Numbered from the stretch's first letter, positions 34,431 to 42,905 are shown. The stretch: 64,000 nt of DNA from Viridibacterium sp047600765 (GCA_047600765.1 JASGKF010000002.1:1240001-1304000), one strand, 5' to 3'. Notes: a model not told the origin generated them from the letters alone. Numbers and translations are program-made.

Positions 34431-35909
34431 TCAGAAATTGAAGTAAATGAAGGCGCTGACCGCACTGCGCGTCGCGTTGATCAGCATGGCGCACAGGATG
34501 ATCGTCCACGCGCAACCCAGTACGAAAGCAGGCCAGCGTGCCGAGCCATTGCAGAAGCGGATCAGCCATTCGCCGATGCGGTTGCTGTTGGGCAACAGCG
34601 CACAGCACAGCAGGCCGATGATGCAGAACAGCACCGCGGTGCCGGTGTGGATGCCGGCATTCCATAACAGGGTGTGTGGCGCGTCGAATGCCACCGGCTG
34701 GCTCAGCATGGCGCTCAGCAGGGTGTTGGCGCCATGCAGGTCCGTCGCGCGGAAGAATACCCAGCCAACCATGACAGCCAGCAGGGTCACGATCCAGGCA
34801 AACACGCTGTAAGCGCGTCCTTGCAGGATGGTTTCCGGCAGCATCGCAGCCGCGCCCGCGCGCCAAGCGTGATTGATCATCAGGTAGCCGCCATGCAGTG
34901 CGCCCCAGATGACGAAGTTCCAGCTCGCGCCGTGCCACAAGCCACCGAGCAGCATGGTGGTGAAGAGGTTGGCATAACGACGCACGGCACCGTGACGACT
35001 GCCACCCAGCGGGATGTAGAGGTAGTCACGCAGGAAAGCCGACAGGGTCATGTGCCAGCGCCGCCAGAAGTCGATGATCGATAGCGCCTTGTAGGGCGAA
35101 TCGAAGTTGTAGGGCAGGCTGATGTTGAGCATGCGGGACAGGCCGATGGCCATGTCCGAGTAGCCGGAGAAGTCGAAGTAAAGCTGCAGGGTGTAGGCGA
35201 GCACGCCCAGCCAGGCTTCAAGCAGATCCGGCGTGATGCCTTGGCTACTGCCATGGAAGACGGCATCGGCAATCGGCGAGATGCCGTCCGCGATGACGAC
35301 CTTCTTGATCAGGCCCAGCATGAAGATGGCTGAGCCTGCCGCGAAATTGCCAGCGTTGAAACGATAAGTCGAGGCATCGCCGAACTGCGGCATCATCTGC
35401 GCGTGATGCAGCACCGGGCCGGCAATCAGGTGCGGGAAGTAGGTGACGAACAGGCCGTAGTGCGCCACGCGCGGTTCGCTGACGCCCTTCTGGTAGGCAT
35501 CGGCGAGGAAGGCAATCTGCGTGAAGGTGAAGAACGAGATGCCGATGGGCAGCGTGATGGGATCTAACGCGATGTGCGTGCCCAGTGCGAGACTCAGGTT
35601 GTCGACGAAGAAGTTGGCGTACTTGAACCAGGCGAGTACAGCGAGATTGACCGTGATGCCCAGCACCAGCCAGCTGCGTGCGCTGAATGTTTTTCCTCGG
35701 CCCAGGATGCGTTTGCCGATGAAGTAATTCCAGGCAATCGAGAGCAGCAACAGGATGCTGAACTGCGGCATCCACCAGGCGTAGAAACCTACCGAAGCAA
35801 TGAATAGCCAGCTTGCCGCGAGCGGATGCGAGCGCTGCCCCAGCAAGAAGAAAACGCTGAGGGCGAGCGGCAGGAAGACGAGTATGAACTCGGCAGAAGT
35901 GAAGAGCAT
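34431..35909 (-). CDS. MBOAT O-acyltransferase (AlgI-like)
   Basis: A 492-residue membrane-bound O-acyltransferase with ~11 hydrophobic segments. Family motifs include LPIGISFFTFTQIAFLADAY, FWRRWHMTLSAFLRDYLYIP and LLGGLWHGASWNFVIWGALH, the last holding the catalytic His. AlgI-type enzymes move acetyl groups from cytoplasmic acetyl-CoA to periplasmic polysaccharide together with an SGNH partner, here the next gene. With the AlgD-type dehydrogenase this points to an O-acetylated, uronic-acid-containing exopolysaccharide. It is the first gene of a probable minus-strand operon, 46 bases after argB. Confidence 0.92.
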   Translation of the reverse strand: MLFTSAEFILVFLPLALSVFFLLGQRSHPLAASWLFIASVGFYAWWMPQFSILLLLSIAWNYFIGKRILGRGKTFSARSWLVLGITVNLAVLAWFKYANFFVDNLSLALGTHIALDPITLPIGISFFTFTQIAFLADAYQKGVSEPRVAHYGLFVTYFPHLIAGPVLHHAQMMPQFGDASTYRFNAGNFAAGSAIFMLGLIKKVVIADGISPIADAVFHGSSQGITPDLLEAWLGVLAYTLQLYFDFSGYSDMAIGLSRMLNISLPYNFDSPYKALSIIDFWRRWHMTLSAFLRDYLYIPLGGSRHGAVRRYANLFTTMLLGGLWHGASWNFVIWGALHGGYLMINHAWRAGAAAMLPETILQGRAYSVFAWIVTLLAVMVGWVFFRATDLHGANTLLSAMLSQPVAFDAPHTLLWNAGIHTGTAVLFCIIGLLCCALLPNSNRIGEWLIRFCNGSARWPAFVLGCAWTIILCAMLINATRSAVSAFIYFNF

Positions 35910-35927
35910 CGCGGCGAGGCGGTGGCG

Positions 35928-35951
35928 CTATCCCCTCGACCGAGGGGATAG
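35928..35951. other. Inverted repeat between argB and the MBOAT gene
   Basis: An 11-base perfect stem (35928-35938 with 35941-35951) with a 2-base loop lies directly after the argB stop on the minus strand. No T run follows on either strand, so it is either a weak terminator or an mRNA 3'-end stabiliser. Confidence 0.6.
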
Positions 35952-35955
35952 ATCG

Positions 35956-36846
35956 TCAGTGGCTCTTGATCATCGTGCCCACGCCATGGTGGGTCAGGAT
36001 TTCTAGCAGCAGACAGTGTTCGACGCGGCCGTCGATGATGTGCACCGAGCGCACGCCGTTGCGTGCGGCATCCAGCGCCGACGAGATCTTCGGCAGCATG
36101 CCGCCGGACAGCGTGCCGTCTTCGACCAGCTCGTCGATCTGCTTGGGCGTCAGGCCGGTCAGCAGCTTGCCGTCCTTGTCGAGCACGCCCGGCGTGTTGG
36201 TCAGCAGTACCAGCTTTTCTGCCTTGAGCACTTCAGCAAGCTTGCCGGCAACCAGGTCAGCGTTGATGTTGTAGGTCTCGCCCTGCGAGCCGACACCGAT
36301 CGGAGCGATCACGGGAATGAAATCACCGGAGTCAAGGAAGGCGATGATCGACGGATCGATGGCCGTAATCTCGCCAACCTGGCCGATGTCCAGCAGCTCT
36401 TCAGGATTCTCCTTGCTGGGCATCATCAGTTTCTTGGCGCGGATGAAGCCGCCGTCCGCACCGGTCAGGCCGACAGCCTTGCCACCGTGGCGGTTGATGA
36501 GGTTCACGATGTCCTTGTTCACCTGACCGCCGAGCACCATTTCGACGATGTCCATGGTTTCTTCGTCGGTGACGCGCATGCCCTGGATGAACTGGCCCTG
36601 CTTGCCGACGCGCTTGAGCAGGTCATCGATCTGCGGGCCGCCGCCGTGCACGACCACCGGGTTCATCCCGACCAGCTTGAGCAGCACCACGTCACGCGCG
36701 AAGCAGTCCTTGAGGTGCTCGTCGGTCATGGCGTTGCCGCCGTACTTGATCACGATGGTCTTGTCGAAGAAGCGCTTGATGTAGGGCAGGGCTTCTGCGA
36801 GGACGCCAGCTTTGTGCGTCGGCGAAATCAGGGGAATGTCGGACAT
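35956..36846 (-). CDS. argB: Acetylglutamate kinase
   Basis: A 296-residue enzyme that phosphorylates N-acetylglutamate in arginine synthesis (cytoplasm). Motifs: IVIKYGGNAM at the phosphate-binding Lys, NPVVVHGGGPQID at the substrate glycine loop, AVGLTGADGGFI, and the C-terminal VEDGTLSGGMLPKISSALD. Length and ends match the proteobacterial enzyme. It is not linked to other arginine genes; it stands between the polysaccharide block and an isolated lipoprotein gene and probably has its own promoter. Confidence 0.97.
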   Translation of the reverse strand: MSDIPLISPTHKAGVLAEALPYIKRFFDKTIVIKYGGNAMTDEHLKDCFARDVVLLKLVGMNPVVVHGGGPQIDDLLKRVGKQGQFIQGMRVTDEETMDIVEMVLGGQVNKDIVNLINRHGGKAVGLTGADGGFIRAKKLMMPSKENPEELLDIGQVGEITAIDPSIIAFLDSGDFIPVIAPIGVGSQGETYNINADLVAGKLAEVLKAEKLVLLTNTPGVLDKDGKLLTGLTPKQIDELVEDGTLSGGMLPKISSALDAARNGVRSVHIIDGRVEHCLLLEILTHHGVGTMIKSH

Positions 36847-36936
36847 GGACTTGCTTGCTCAAATGAGGCTGCTGCGAGTGAACGGGGATGTTGGCGGTGT
36901 CAGATCAACACTGCGAACGTGCATGTTAAGCGCGAG

Positions 36937-36966
36937 AGGCTAGCATTCCCGAATTCAATCCGCCAA
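36937..36966 (-). promoter_or_regulatory. argB: Possible sigma-70 promoter for argB
   Basis: On the minus strand TTGGCG (36966-36961) and TAGCCT (36942-36937) are 18 bases apart, about 90 bases before the argB start. The match is moderate. Confidence 0.35.
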
Positions 36967-37055
36967 GCAATTCCCATGGAGCCAGATGACGGCGCATCCC
37001 GACCTTTGTATGTAGTTGCTTCACTCGGGGCTGATTGCGCCAAAGCTGAGTACTG

Positions 37056-37099
37056 CAAAAACAAAATCGGCATGGCCGGACTTGCCGGCGCATGCCGAT
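37056..37099 (-). terminator. Rho-independent terminator of the lipoprotein gene
   Basis: Read on the minus strand, a stem of 14 pairs (37099-37085 with 37079-37066, one bulged G, loop of 5) is followed directly by TTTTGTTTTT. It lies 24 bases after the lipoprotein gene's stop. Confidence 0.88.
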
Positions 37100-37122
37100 A
37101 GAGGTGGCTTGGGGAGCCGGAA

Positions 37123-39480
37123 TTACTTTGTGTAGATGCCCGGAGCTTCGCTCAGTCCGACCACCGTGTTTCTCGGCACGATGTTCCATGTGGGGTTGCT
37201 CATGAACCCGGCACGATCCGAGTTGGTGCTCCCGGTATACATTGCCTGATCGCGTAGCCAGACGTAGCCGGAGCTCGGAACGGTCGTGTCGGCACCAGCA
37301 GAGTCAATGGCTCCGGCCAGAACTGCCATTGCCATGCCGACGTACCCGTTGGCGTCGTTGTATCCAACAATCTTGGTAGGCGCTGTCGGGTTGCGTGCAG
37401 CGTAGCTTGTACCGCCGAAAGCATAGTAGTTCAGCTGGGCCATGCTGGTGAGCGTAGTGCCATTGCTCAGCTTGGAGGGCAAGCGATAGGTCGCTCCGTC
37501 GAGTCGATCAAAGTCGGAACCGCTCGTAAAGCGCTTGACGGTATAGCCCACCGCGAAATCGCGAATGTCGGTGGCGGCGTAACCGCGCTCACACAACTCA
37601 AACAGCGTATATGCCATGAAGTCGTGTTGCCATGGCGAGACCACGTCTGCAACGCCACCAGGCGAGTAGGGCAGTTCGTAGGAAGCAAAGCCCGACCAAC
37701 CTGTCCAGTAACCGAGGGTGTTGTTCGTCATGACCGTTGTTCTGTACCAAGCAAAGTTGTTGTTCAACTTGTCGGTGAAGTAGGTCTTTTGCCAATCGCT
37801 GTCCGGAGCAATCCATGCAGCATGGCCACCCGTACGGAGCTTCCATGCCATCTGGCGGGTGTTGTCGCCGATGTACCAACCTTTTTCATAGCCGCGATAA
37901 GCGTAGTGCGGGGAGATCTGGTACCAACCGGCCCAGAAATAGAGTTCATCCAGGTAAAACCGATCACCGGTGACGATGTACGGGACGTAAACCAAGGACG
38001 GATGGTGCGCGTCATCGACAGTGAATCCGGAAGGCGTCGTCAAAGGCAGGCTGGGCGCTGGCAAGGAGTCACCGGACCAGTTGGTATAAGGGTCGCCACG
38101 GTAAGCCTGGCTGCCGTTGTAGAACAGAGAGAAATTCGGATGGTCGTCAATGCTGAAGATGCTGGCATTGGAGGTGGTGGCACCGCTCTTGAGCGAGTCT
38201 CGCCAATGCACCTCCCAGAACCCGGCTCGTTCGGCATGATCAAGCATCATCTGGTACATGCGGGGATCGCCGGAAATCAGGGCCAGTGCAGTCCATCCGG
38301 GCAGTGGGCCAATGTCCCAGCGTCCGCCCGTGGAGGGCATGTAGGGCTGCATGCGCGCGGCTTGGTAAAGTCCGCGGGAGCTAGTCAGCCATGAGCTATA
38401 GGTGCTGCTCAACGTACCTTCTGGAATCGTGATGCTCGCGTAATTGGGAATGGCGCGTGAATTCTTCAGGCGAGCGGTGTCGGCAATGGTCAGGATGTCC
38501 TTGCTACCTGTGCCGAAATTGAAGAGCTTGCGGAAGCGCGTATGGGCGTAGTGCTTGACGTCATCCGCGGCATAAACCAGATCCGTGGTGCCGCCGATGA
38601 TCTGGTAGATGCGCAGGTTGTAGAGACGGTCACCACGCGAGCTGTTCGATTCGACGTTTTCCAGCGTGATCGACACACGACCTTGCGAAGTGCTTTGGTA
38701 ACGGGCATCGAAGACGATGCGCAGGCCGGGGTGCGGGCCGGAAATGCCGGTCGCGGTTGGCGCAACACGCGAACGCCATTCCGACACGAGCGGACCACTG
38801 ATCCAGCTGTCTGCGTTGTTCGTGAGTGAAGCCTTGAGGTTGGCACTCCACAGCAGACCGGTTTCCGGCGTGCTGGCGCCGCTGGCGGTGGTGCTCTTCT
38901 CGATGATCTCCACGCGGTAGTCGGGATTGCTGCCGCCGGTCACATCCGAGACAACCAAGGGCGTTCCGGACGCGCCAGAACCTGTGGCCGACAGTGTCAT
39001 AGCGACGGTGGCCTGGCCCGAGCCGACCGAAGCGGCAGGCAGGCGCACGCTGATGACTGCGTGGCGGATGGAGTTGTCTGGGTGACGACGCTTGACAATG
39101 GTCTGGGTCGGCAGGTTGGTGCCGCCGTTGCGGGCCTGAACGACCTGGCCGGAAGCGATTTCGCCAGCCGGGAAGGCTTGTCCGAAGGTCACCACCGTAC
39201 CGTTATCAATAGTGGTATCCGGGCTGACCGCGGTCACATTGCCCGGGGTGGAGGGCACCGGGGTCCAGGTGATGGTCGTGTCGAAATTGTTCGAGCTGGC
39301 AGCAGATGAGGTGCCGCCGGACGACGTTGTTGCCTTGGATGAAGAGCTGTTGCTGACCAGGGAGAAAGTGCCAGCAGTGTTGCCAACGACGTTGGTGCTA
39401 CCGCCACCGCCTGTTCCGCCGCAGGCACTTACCGCGATACATGCAAGCAGGGCGACGAAACGTGAATTGCTGAGAGACAT
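37123..39480 (-). CDS. Exported lipoprotein with RIFT-barrel domain (polysaccharide lyase-like)
   Basis: A 785-residue protein with a lipoprotein signal: hydrophobic residues 8-17 then AVSAC with the lipidated Cys20 followed by Gly, suggesting outer-membrane retention; a Gly/Ser/Thr-rich spacer runs to ~residue 70. Residues ~85-170 contain FGQAFPAGEIASGQVVQARN and RRHPDNSIRHAVISVRL, resembling the N-terminal RIFT-barrel of the PcRGLX/YetA-like rhamnogalacturonan lyase group. The C-terminal half is rich in Trp and Tyr (YRGYEKGWYIGDNTRQMAW), consistent with an alpha/alpha-toroid. It may degrade or remodel a polysaccharide, possibly this cell's own. A good AGGA ribosome site precedes the ATG. 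Family assignment is tentative. Confidence 0.75.
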   Translation of the reverse strand: MSLSNSRFVALLACIAVSACGGTGGGGSTNVVGNTAGTFSLVSNSSSSKATTSSGGTSSAASSNNFDTTITWTPVPSTPGNVTAVSPDTTIDNGTVVTFGQAFPAGEIASGQVVQARNGGTNLPTQTIVKRRHPDNSIRHAVISVRLPAASVGSGQATVAMTLSATGSGASGTPLVVSDVTGGSNPDYRVEIIEKSTTASGASTPETGLLWSANLKASLTNNADSWISGPLVSEWRSRVAPTATGISGPHPGLRIVFDARYQSTSQGRVSITLENVESNSSRGDRLYNLRIYQIIGGTTDLVYAADDVKHYAHTRFRKLFNFGTGSKDILTIADTARLKNSRAIPNYASITIPEGTLSSTYSSWLTSSRGLYQAARMQPYMPSTGGRWDIGPLPGWTALALISGDPRMYQMMLDHAERAGFWEVHWRDSLKSGATTSNASIFSIDDHPNFSLFYNGSQAYRGDPYTNWSGDSLPAPSLPLTTPSGFTVDDAHHPSLVYVPYIVTGDRFYLDELYFWAGWYQISPHYAYRGYEKGWYIGDNTRQMAWKLRTGGHAAWIAPDSDWQKTYFTDKLNNNFAWYRTTVMTNNTLGYWTGWSGFASYELPYSPGGVADVVSPWQHDFMAYTLFELCERGYAATDIRDFAVGYTVKRFTSGSDFDRLDGATYRLPSKLSNGTTLTSMAQLNYYAFGGTSYAARNPTAPTKIVGYNDANGYVGMAMAVLAGAIDSAGADTTVPSSGYVWLRDQAMYTGSTNSDRAGFMSNPTWNIVPRNTVVGLSEAPGIYTK

Positions 39481-39904
39481 CGTGAATCCTTATGTGCTGC
39501 AGAATGACAGATGTGCTTGCGGTTGGAATCCGTGAAAAATTTAACGCTGACGGACAGCGTGTCCCAGGCGCCGACGAGTGGAATGCGCTGTTGTTTTTAT
39601 TGATTTTTATATTTTTTGTGATTTTTTGCGCTTAGGCAGAACCGCGAGCTTACCTGTTTGCCATGAAACTTGTCGTTGCAGTTGGCACATCAGCAATGCC
39701 GCTGATCCGGTTTCCCGTGGGCATTTGCGTTCCACCAAGGAGACCGGTGATTTGCTGCAAGTGCACTCCGGAAGGGGGAGTTTCGTGCCCGCTGTTTGTC
39801 TGCTGCCGCGGCAGCATGACAGCTTGCCGGACAGCTTTTGCGACGAACTGCCCGGCAGTCCGGACCTTGGACTCCACCGTTGGTGCCGATCATCGCTGCT
39901 GGGG
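39481..39904. other. 424-base gap with a T/A-rich core
   Basis: No convincing gene. Positions ~39589-39637 are strikingly T-rich on the plus strand (runs GTTTTTATTG, TTTTTATATTTTTTG, GATTTTTTG), far below the GC content of the surroundings, and probably carry promoter or UP-element sequence for the minus-strand lipoprotein gene. Positions 39711-39758 read on the minus strand include GGTGGAACGCAAATGCC, faintly like a c-di-GMP-I riboswitch core. A 16-base palindrome lies at 39801-39816. Open frames here (for example 39578-40156 plus) show no family features. Confidence 0.5.
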
Positions 39905-40366
39905 TCACGACTGGGGAGGCCTCGCTGTCGCCTGACGCAATGGCAGCATCAGGATGGCGTCGCTGTTCGTCCAGGAGAAGCACTGTTGTGCCGCTTCCTG
40001 CCAGGGCAGCCATTGCTGGGCACGGTGCTCGGCCGGGGCGGTGGCGATGGGCGTGGCATCAGGTACGCATACGCTAAAAACATGCTCGAGGTTATGCGTA
40101 ACACCCGGGGCGTAGCGATGACGCCACAGCGGCAGGATTTCGAAGCGGTTGCATAGCGCCCAGTCATGCAGGTCTTCGGGCTGGATTTGCAGCCCTGTTT
40201 CTTCGGCCAGCTCGCGTTGCGCAGTCTGTCGCGGGATTTCGCCTGGCTCCAGGCTGCCGGTGACGGATTGCCAGTAGCCAGGGTGTGCGGCGCGTTCGAG
40301 CAGCAGGATCTGCAGATCCTGCGTGTGCACCAGTACCAGAACGGAGACCGGGTGCTTGAAGCTCAC
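39905..40366 (-). CDS. nudB: Dihydroneopterin triphosphate diphosphatase (Nudix)
   Basis: A 153-residue Nudix hydrolase. The Nudix box GSLEPGEIPRQTAQRELAEE continues with TGL and fits GX5EX7REUXEEXGU. The opening VSVLVLVHTQDLQILLLERA and PGYWQSVTGSLEPGE match NudB, which removes pyrophosphate from dihydroneopterin triphosphate in folate synthesis. It starts at GTG in a four-base GTGA overlap with the barstar-like gene, so it is last in the coaBC-dut-RNase-barstar-nudB operon. Confidence 0.88.
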   Translation of the reverse strand: MSFKHPVSVLVLVHTQDLQILLLERAAHPGYWQSVTGSLEPGEIPRQTAQRELAEETGLQIQPEDLHDWALCNRFEILPLWRHRYAPGVTHNLEHVFSVCVPDATPIATAPAEHRAQQWLPWQEAAQQCFSWTNSDAILMLPLRQATARPPQS

Positions 40367-40791
40367 GGGTAGGGCTGGTTGGGTGCGGCCTCACTGGCGA
40401 CCAGGAAGAGCCGGCCTTCGTCACGCCAGTAAAGACAGACGTCGAGCAATAACTCGTGCAGCAGGGCTGAAAGCCCGGGGTGTGCTGCGGCGAACGAGGC
40501 CTGGTCGGGCAGGATCAGTACGTAGCCGTCCGTGTCCAGCCAGGAAAGATCCGTCAGGCAGTCGACAAGAGCGTCCGCGTTGTGGCCGAACCACTCGGGG
40601 AGGTGCAGCGAGTGGCCGCAGGCGGCATACAGGCTGGTTTCGTCATGGACACCCTGCAGCGGCAGTTCGAGCAGGCAAAGGCCCTCCGAAACGGCCGCCT
40701 TGCGTAGTTTGGCAACCTGATCGGCCGTCAGGCTGACAAGTCCGCTGCTTTCGGGGTTGCCCAGATCGGGCAGGGGTTGCGAGCGGGTCAT
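40363..40791 (-). CDS. Barstar-family ribonuclease inhibitor
   Basis: A 142-residue protein whose core LLELPLQGVHDETSLYAACG and LPEWFGHNADALVDCLTDLS match barstar, the cytoplasmic inhibitor that covers the active site of barnase-type RNases; the Trp-Phe-Gly-His-Asn-Ala-Asp-Ala segment and following acidic helix are its signature. Its start overlaps the stop of the secreted RNase gene by four bases, exactly as expected for an inhibitor made with its cognate enzyme. Confidence 0.9.
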   Translation of the reverse strand: MTRSQPLPDLGNPESSGLVSLTADQVAKLRKAAVSEGLCLLELPLQGVHDETSLYAACGHSLHLPEWFGHNADALVDCLTDLSWLDTDGYVLILPDQASFAAAHPGLSALLHELLLDVCLYWRDEGRLFLVASEAAPNQPYP

Positions 40792-41162
40792 GGCGTCACC
40801 CTGCGGAAGCTGCGGTAATGGTCGGCGGTGTAGTAGAGCTCTTCGTCACTGCCCGCAATGATGCGGCGGGCGCCGCGCGTTGACTCGCCGGGTGTGCGAA
40901 CGGTGAATTCCCGGTAGTACTGACGCGGCCGCGGGGGGAGCAGTCTTTCGCGGTTGCGGAATTCGATGCCGTCACGTGAGTACGGGAACGGGCCGCCGCG
41001 GCGGATGAGCTGGATGGTTTCGCGGGCTTCGGTTGGCAGCTGGGCGAAGGTAACGGTGTTGGCGGGCTGTACTTCACGTGCAGAGACTGCGGATGCGCCA
41101 GACAGCATGACTGCCAGCAACAGATGGGCAATCACCCACAGCGTGCGCGACACGGCTCGCAC
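40788..41162 (-). CDS. Exported barnase-type ribonuclease
   Basis: A 124-residue protein with a signal peptide (residues 1-28, ending SGASAVSA) and a barnase/RNase N1 core. Motifs: FPYSRDGIEFRNRERLLPP, then YYREFTVRTPG with the catalytic Glu, ARRIIAGSDEELYYTADHYR with the catalytic Arg and His, ending FRRVTP. It cleaves RNA, probably outside the cytoplasm, while the adjacent barstar protects the cell. It starts at GTG and lies 5 bases after dut. Confidence 0.9.
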   Translation of the reverse strand: MRAVSRTLWVIAHLLLAVMLSGASAVSAREVQPANTVTFAQLPTEARETIQLIRRGGPFPYSRDGIEFRNRERLLPPRPRQYYREFTVRTPGESTRGARRIIAGSDEELYYTADHYRSFRRVTP

Positions 41163-41167
41163 GGCGA

Positions 41168-41617
41168 TCAGCCCTTGCCCGTGCTGCCGAAGCCGCCCGC
41201 GCCACGGTCACTGGCGGCGAAGTCGTCAACGACGTTGAAGGCAACTTGCAGGACCGGGATGATGACCAGCTGGGCGATGCGGTCCATGGGCTGGATCACG
41301 AAGCTGTCCTTGCCACGGTTCCAGGTCGAGACGAACAGCTGGCCCTGGTAGTCGGAATCAATCAGCCCCACAAGGTTGCCCAGCACGATGCCGTGTTTAT
41401 GACCGAGGCCGGAGCGCGGCAGGATGACTGCGGCGTAGCCCGGGTCGGCGATGTGGATCGCCATGCCGGTCGGAATGAGATGCGTGTCACCCGGGTTGAG
41501 GGTTAGCGGCGCTTCCAGGGCTGCACGCAGATCGAGGCCGGCAGCGCCGGGCGTGGCGTACTGGGGCAGGGAGTCCTTGAGGCGCGGGTCGAGAATCTTG
41601 ACGTCGATGGTTTTCAT
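41168..41617 (-). CDS. dut: Deoxyuridine triphosphatase
   Basis: A 149-residue homotrimeric dUTPase, which hydrolyses dUTP to dUMP and keeps uracil out of DNA. The five family motifs are present, for example AGLDLRAALE, ILPRSGLGHKHGIVLGN, GLIDSDYQGQL, RIAQLVIIPV and the C-terminal arm RGAGGFGSTGKG. It follows coaBC by 47 bases; the coaBC-dut pairing is common in proteobacteria. Confidence 0.97.
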   Translation of the reverse strand: MKTIDVKILDPRLKDSLPQYATPGAAGLDLRAALEAPLTLNPGDTHLIPTGMAIHIADPGYAAVILPRSGLGHKHGIVLGNLVGLIDSDYQGQLFVSTWNRGKDSFVIQPMDRIAQLVIIPVLQVAFNVVDDFAASDRGAGGFGSTGKG

Positions 41618-41664
41618 GGCGAGGTGGGCGCACGGCCCAAAGGGGTGAAAGGTGTTCCGGGGAT

Positions 41665-42849
41665 TCAGGGCAAAAGGCTGGCCAAGTGCGCAACGATGCC
41701 GACAGCAACTTCGTCCTTGCTGGCGCGTGGCAAGGGATAGCGGCCCTTGGCGTCGTAGATGACGACCTGGTTGTTGCTGCCACCCATGCCGTCCTGTACC
41801 AGATTGCCGACCACCATCTGCAGGCGCTTGGCGACGAGCTTTCCTTGGGCGTAAGTGTCCAGGTTGGAGCTCTCCGCCGCGAAGCCGACGCAGAAGGGTG
41901 GGGCAGGCAGGGCTGCGACGTCGGCCAGGATGTCTGGGTTGCGCATCAGCTCGATGCTGAGGCGATCAGTGCTCTTCTTGATCTTCTCTGCAGACGGAGT
42001 GATGGGCCGGTAGTCCGCGACGGCTGCAACGGCGATGAAGACATCGTGGGCGCCGACGGCGTTCATCACCACATCGCGCATGGTCTGGGCGGACTTGACG
42101 TCGATGCGTGTGACACCTGCTGGCGTCGGCAGGCTCACGGGGCCGCTGACCAGGGTGACGACCGCGCCGGCCTGCGCGCAGGCACGCGCCAGCGCGAAGC
42201 CCATGCGTCCCGAGCTGATGTTGGTGATGCCACGCACAGGGTCCAGTGCTTCGTAAGTCGGGCCCGCCGTCATGAGGATGCGGCGGCCGGCCAGCACGCG
42301 CGGCTGGAACTGCGCGCAGATGTGCTCGAAGATCTCTTCCGCTTCGAGCATGCGGCCTTCGCCAGTTTCGCCGCAGGCTTGTTCGCCCGCTGCCGGGCCA
42401 GCCATCAGCACGCCATCGTTCTTCAGCTGCGCCACGTTGCGCTGCGTCGCCGGGTTGTCCCACATCTGGCGGTTCATGGCGGGCGCCACCAGCAGGGGGC
42501 AGTCGCGTGCCAGGCACAGTGTGGTCAGCAGATCGTCGGCCATGCCGTGCGACAGCCGCGCCATGAAATTGGCGGAGGCCGGCGCGATGACGGCGAGGTC
42601 AGCGCCACGCGTCAGGTTGATATGAGCCATGCCGTTGCTGGCCCGCTCGTCCCAGAGGTCAGTCCAGACGGCCTTGCCGGACAACGCCTGGAAGGTCAGT
42701 GGCGTGACGAACCGGGTAGCCGCTTCGGTCATCACGACCTGCACGTCCGCATCCGCCTTGACGAGCAGACGCGTCAGTTCAGCCGCCTTGTAGGCCGCGA
42801 TGCCGCCCGTAATGCCCAGTACGATGGTCTTGCCCGTCAGTGCGGCCAT
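41665..42849 (-). CDS. coaBC: Bifunctional phosphopantothenoylcysteine decarboxylase/synthase
   Basis: A 394-residue two-domain enzyme of coenzyme A synthesis. The N-terminal flavoprotein CoaC domain has GITGGIAAYKAAELTRLL, the substrate motif APAMNRQMW and the active-site Cys region EQACGETGEGRM. The C-terminal CoaB domain has TAGPTYEALDPVRGITN and SSGRMGFALA. It couples 4'-phosphopantothenate to cysteine and decarboxylates the product. It is divergent from radC, with a 56-base promoter gap between them. Confidence 0.97.
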   Translation of the reverse strand: MAALTGKTIVLGITGGIAAYKAAELTRLLVKADADVQVVMTEAATRFVTPLTFQALSGKAVWTDLWDERASNGMAHINLTRGADLAVIAPASANFMARLSHGMADDLLTTLCLARDCPLLVAPAMNRQMWDNPATQRNVAQLKNDGVLMAGPAAGEQACGETGEGRMLEAEEIFEHICAQFQPRVLAGRRILMTAGPTYEALDPVRGITNISSGRMGFALARACAQAGAVVTLVSGPVSLPTPAGVTRIDVKSAQTMRDVVMNAVGAHDVFIAVAAVADYRPITPSAEKIKKSTDRLSIELMRNPDILADVAALPAPPFCVGFAAESSNLDTYAQGKLVAKRLQMVVGNLVQDGMGGSNNQVVIYDAKGRYPLPRASKDEVAVGIVAHLASLLP

Positions 42850-42862
42850 GCCTTGCGCTCAA

Positions 42863-42890
42863 TTGACAGAGAATCCGCGCATTCTATCGT
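42863..42890 (+). promoter_or_regulatory. radC: Possible promoter for radC
   Basis: TTGACA (42863-42868) and TATCGT (42885-42890) are 16 bases apart in the coaBC-radC gap. The implied start of transcription would leave a very short leader before GTG 42906, so the call is uncertain. ATTCTA at 42881-42886 read as TAGAAT on the minus strand could be the coaBC -10. Confidence 0.35.
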
Positions 42891-42905
42891 CTGGAGTCTG
42901 CACAA

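Noticed and set aside
36016..37101. 361-codon plus-strand frame opposite argB
   Set aside because: Antisense to a clear acetylglutamate kinase; composition typical of a shadow frame.
39801..39816. 16-base GC-rich palindrome in the nudB-lipoprotein gap
   Set aside because: Could be an operator or a nudB terminator, but has no T run and no second copy in the window, so no function is assigned.
39578..40156. 192-codon plus-strand frame
   Set aside because: Its second half is antisense to nudB and its first half starts in the T-rich gap; no family resemblance.
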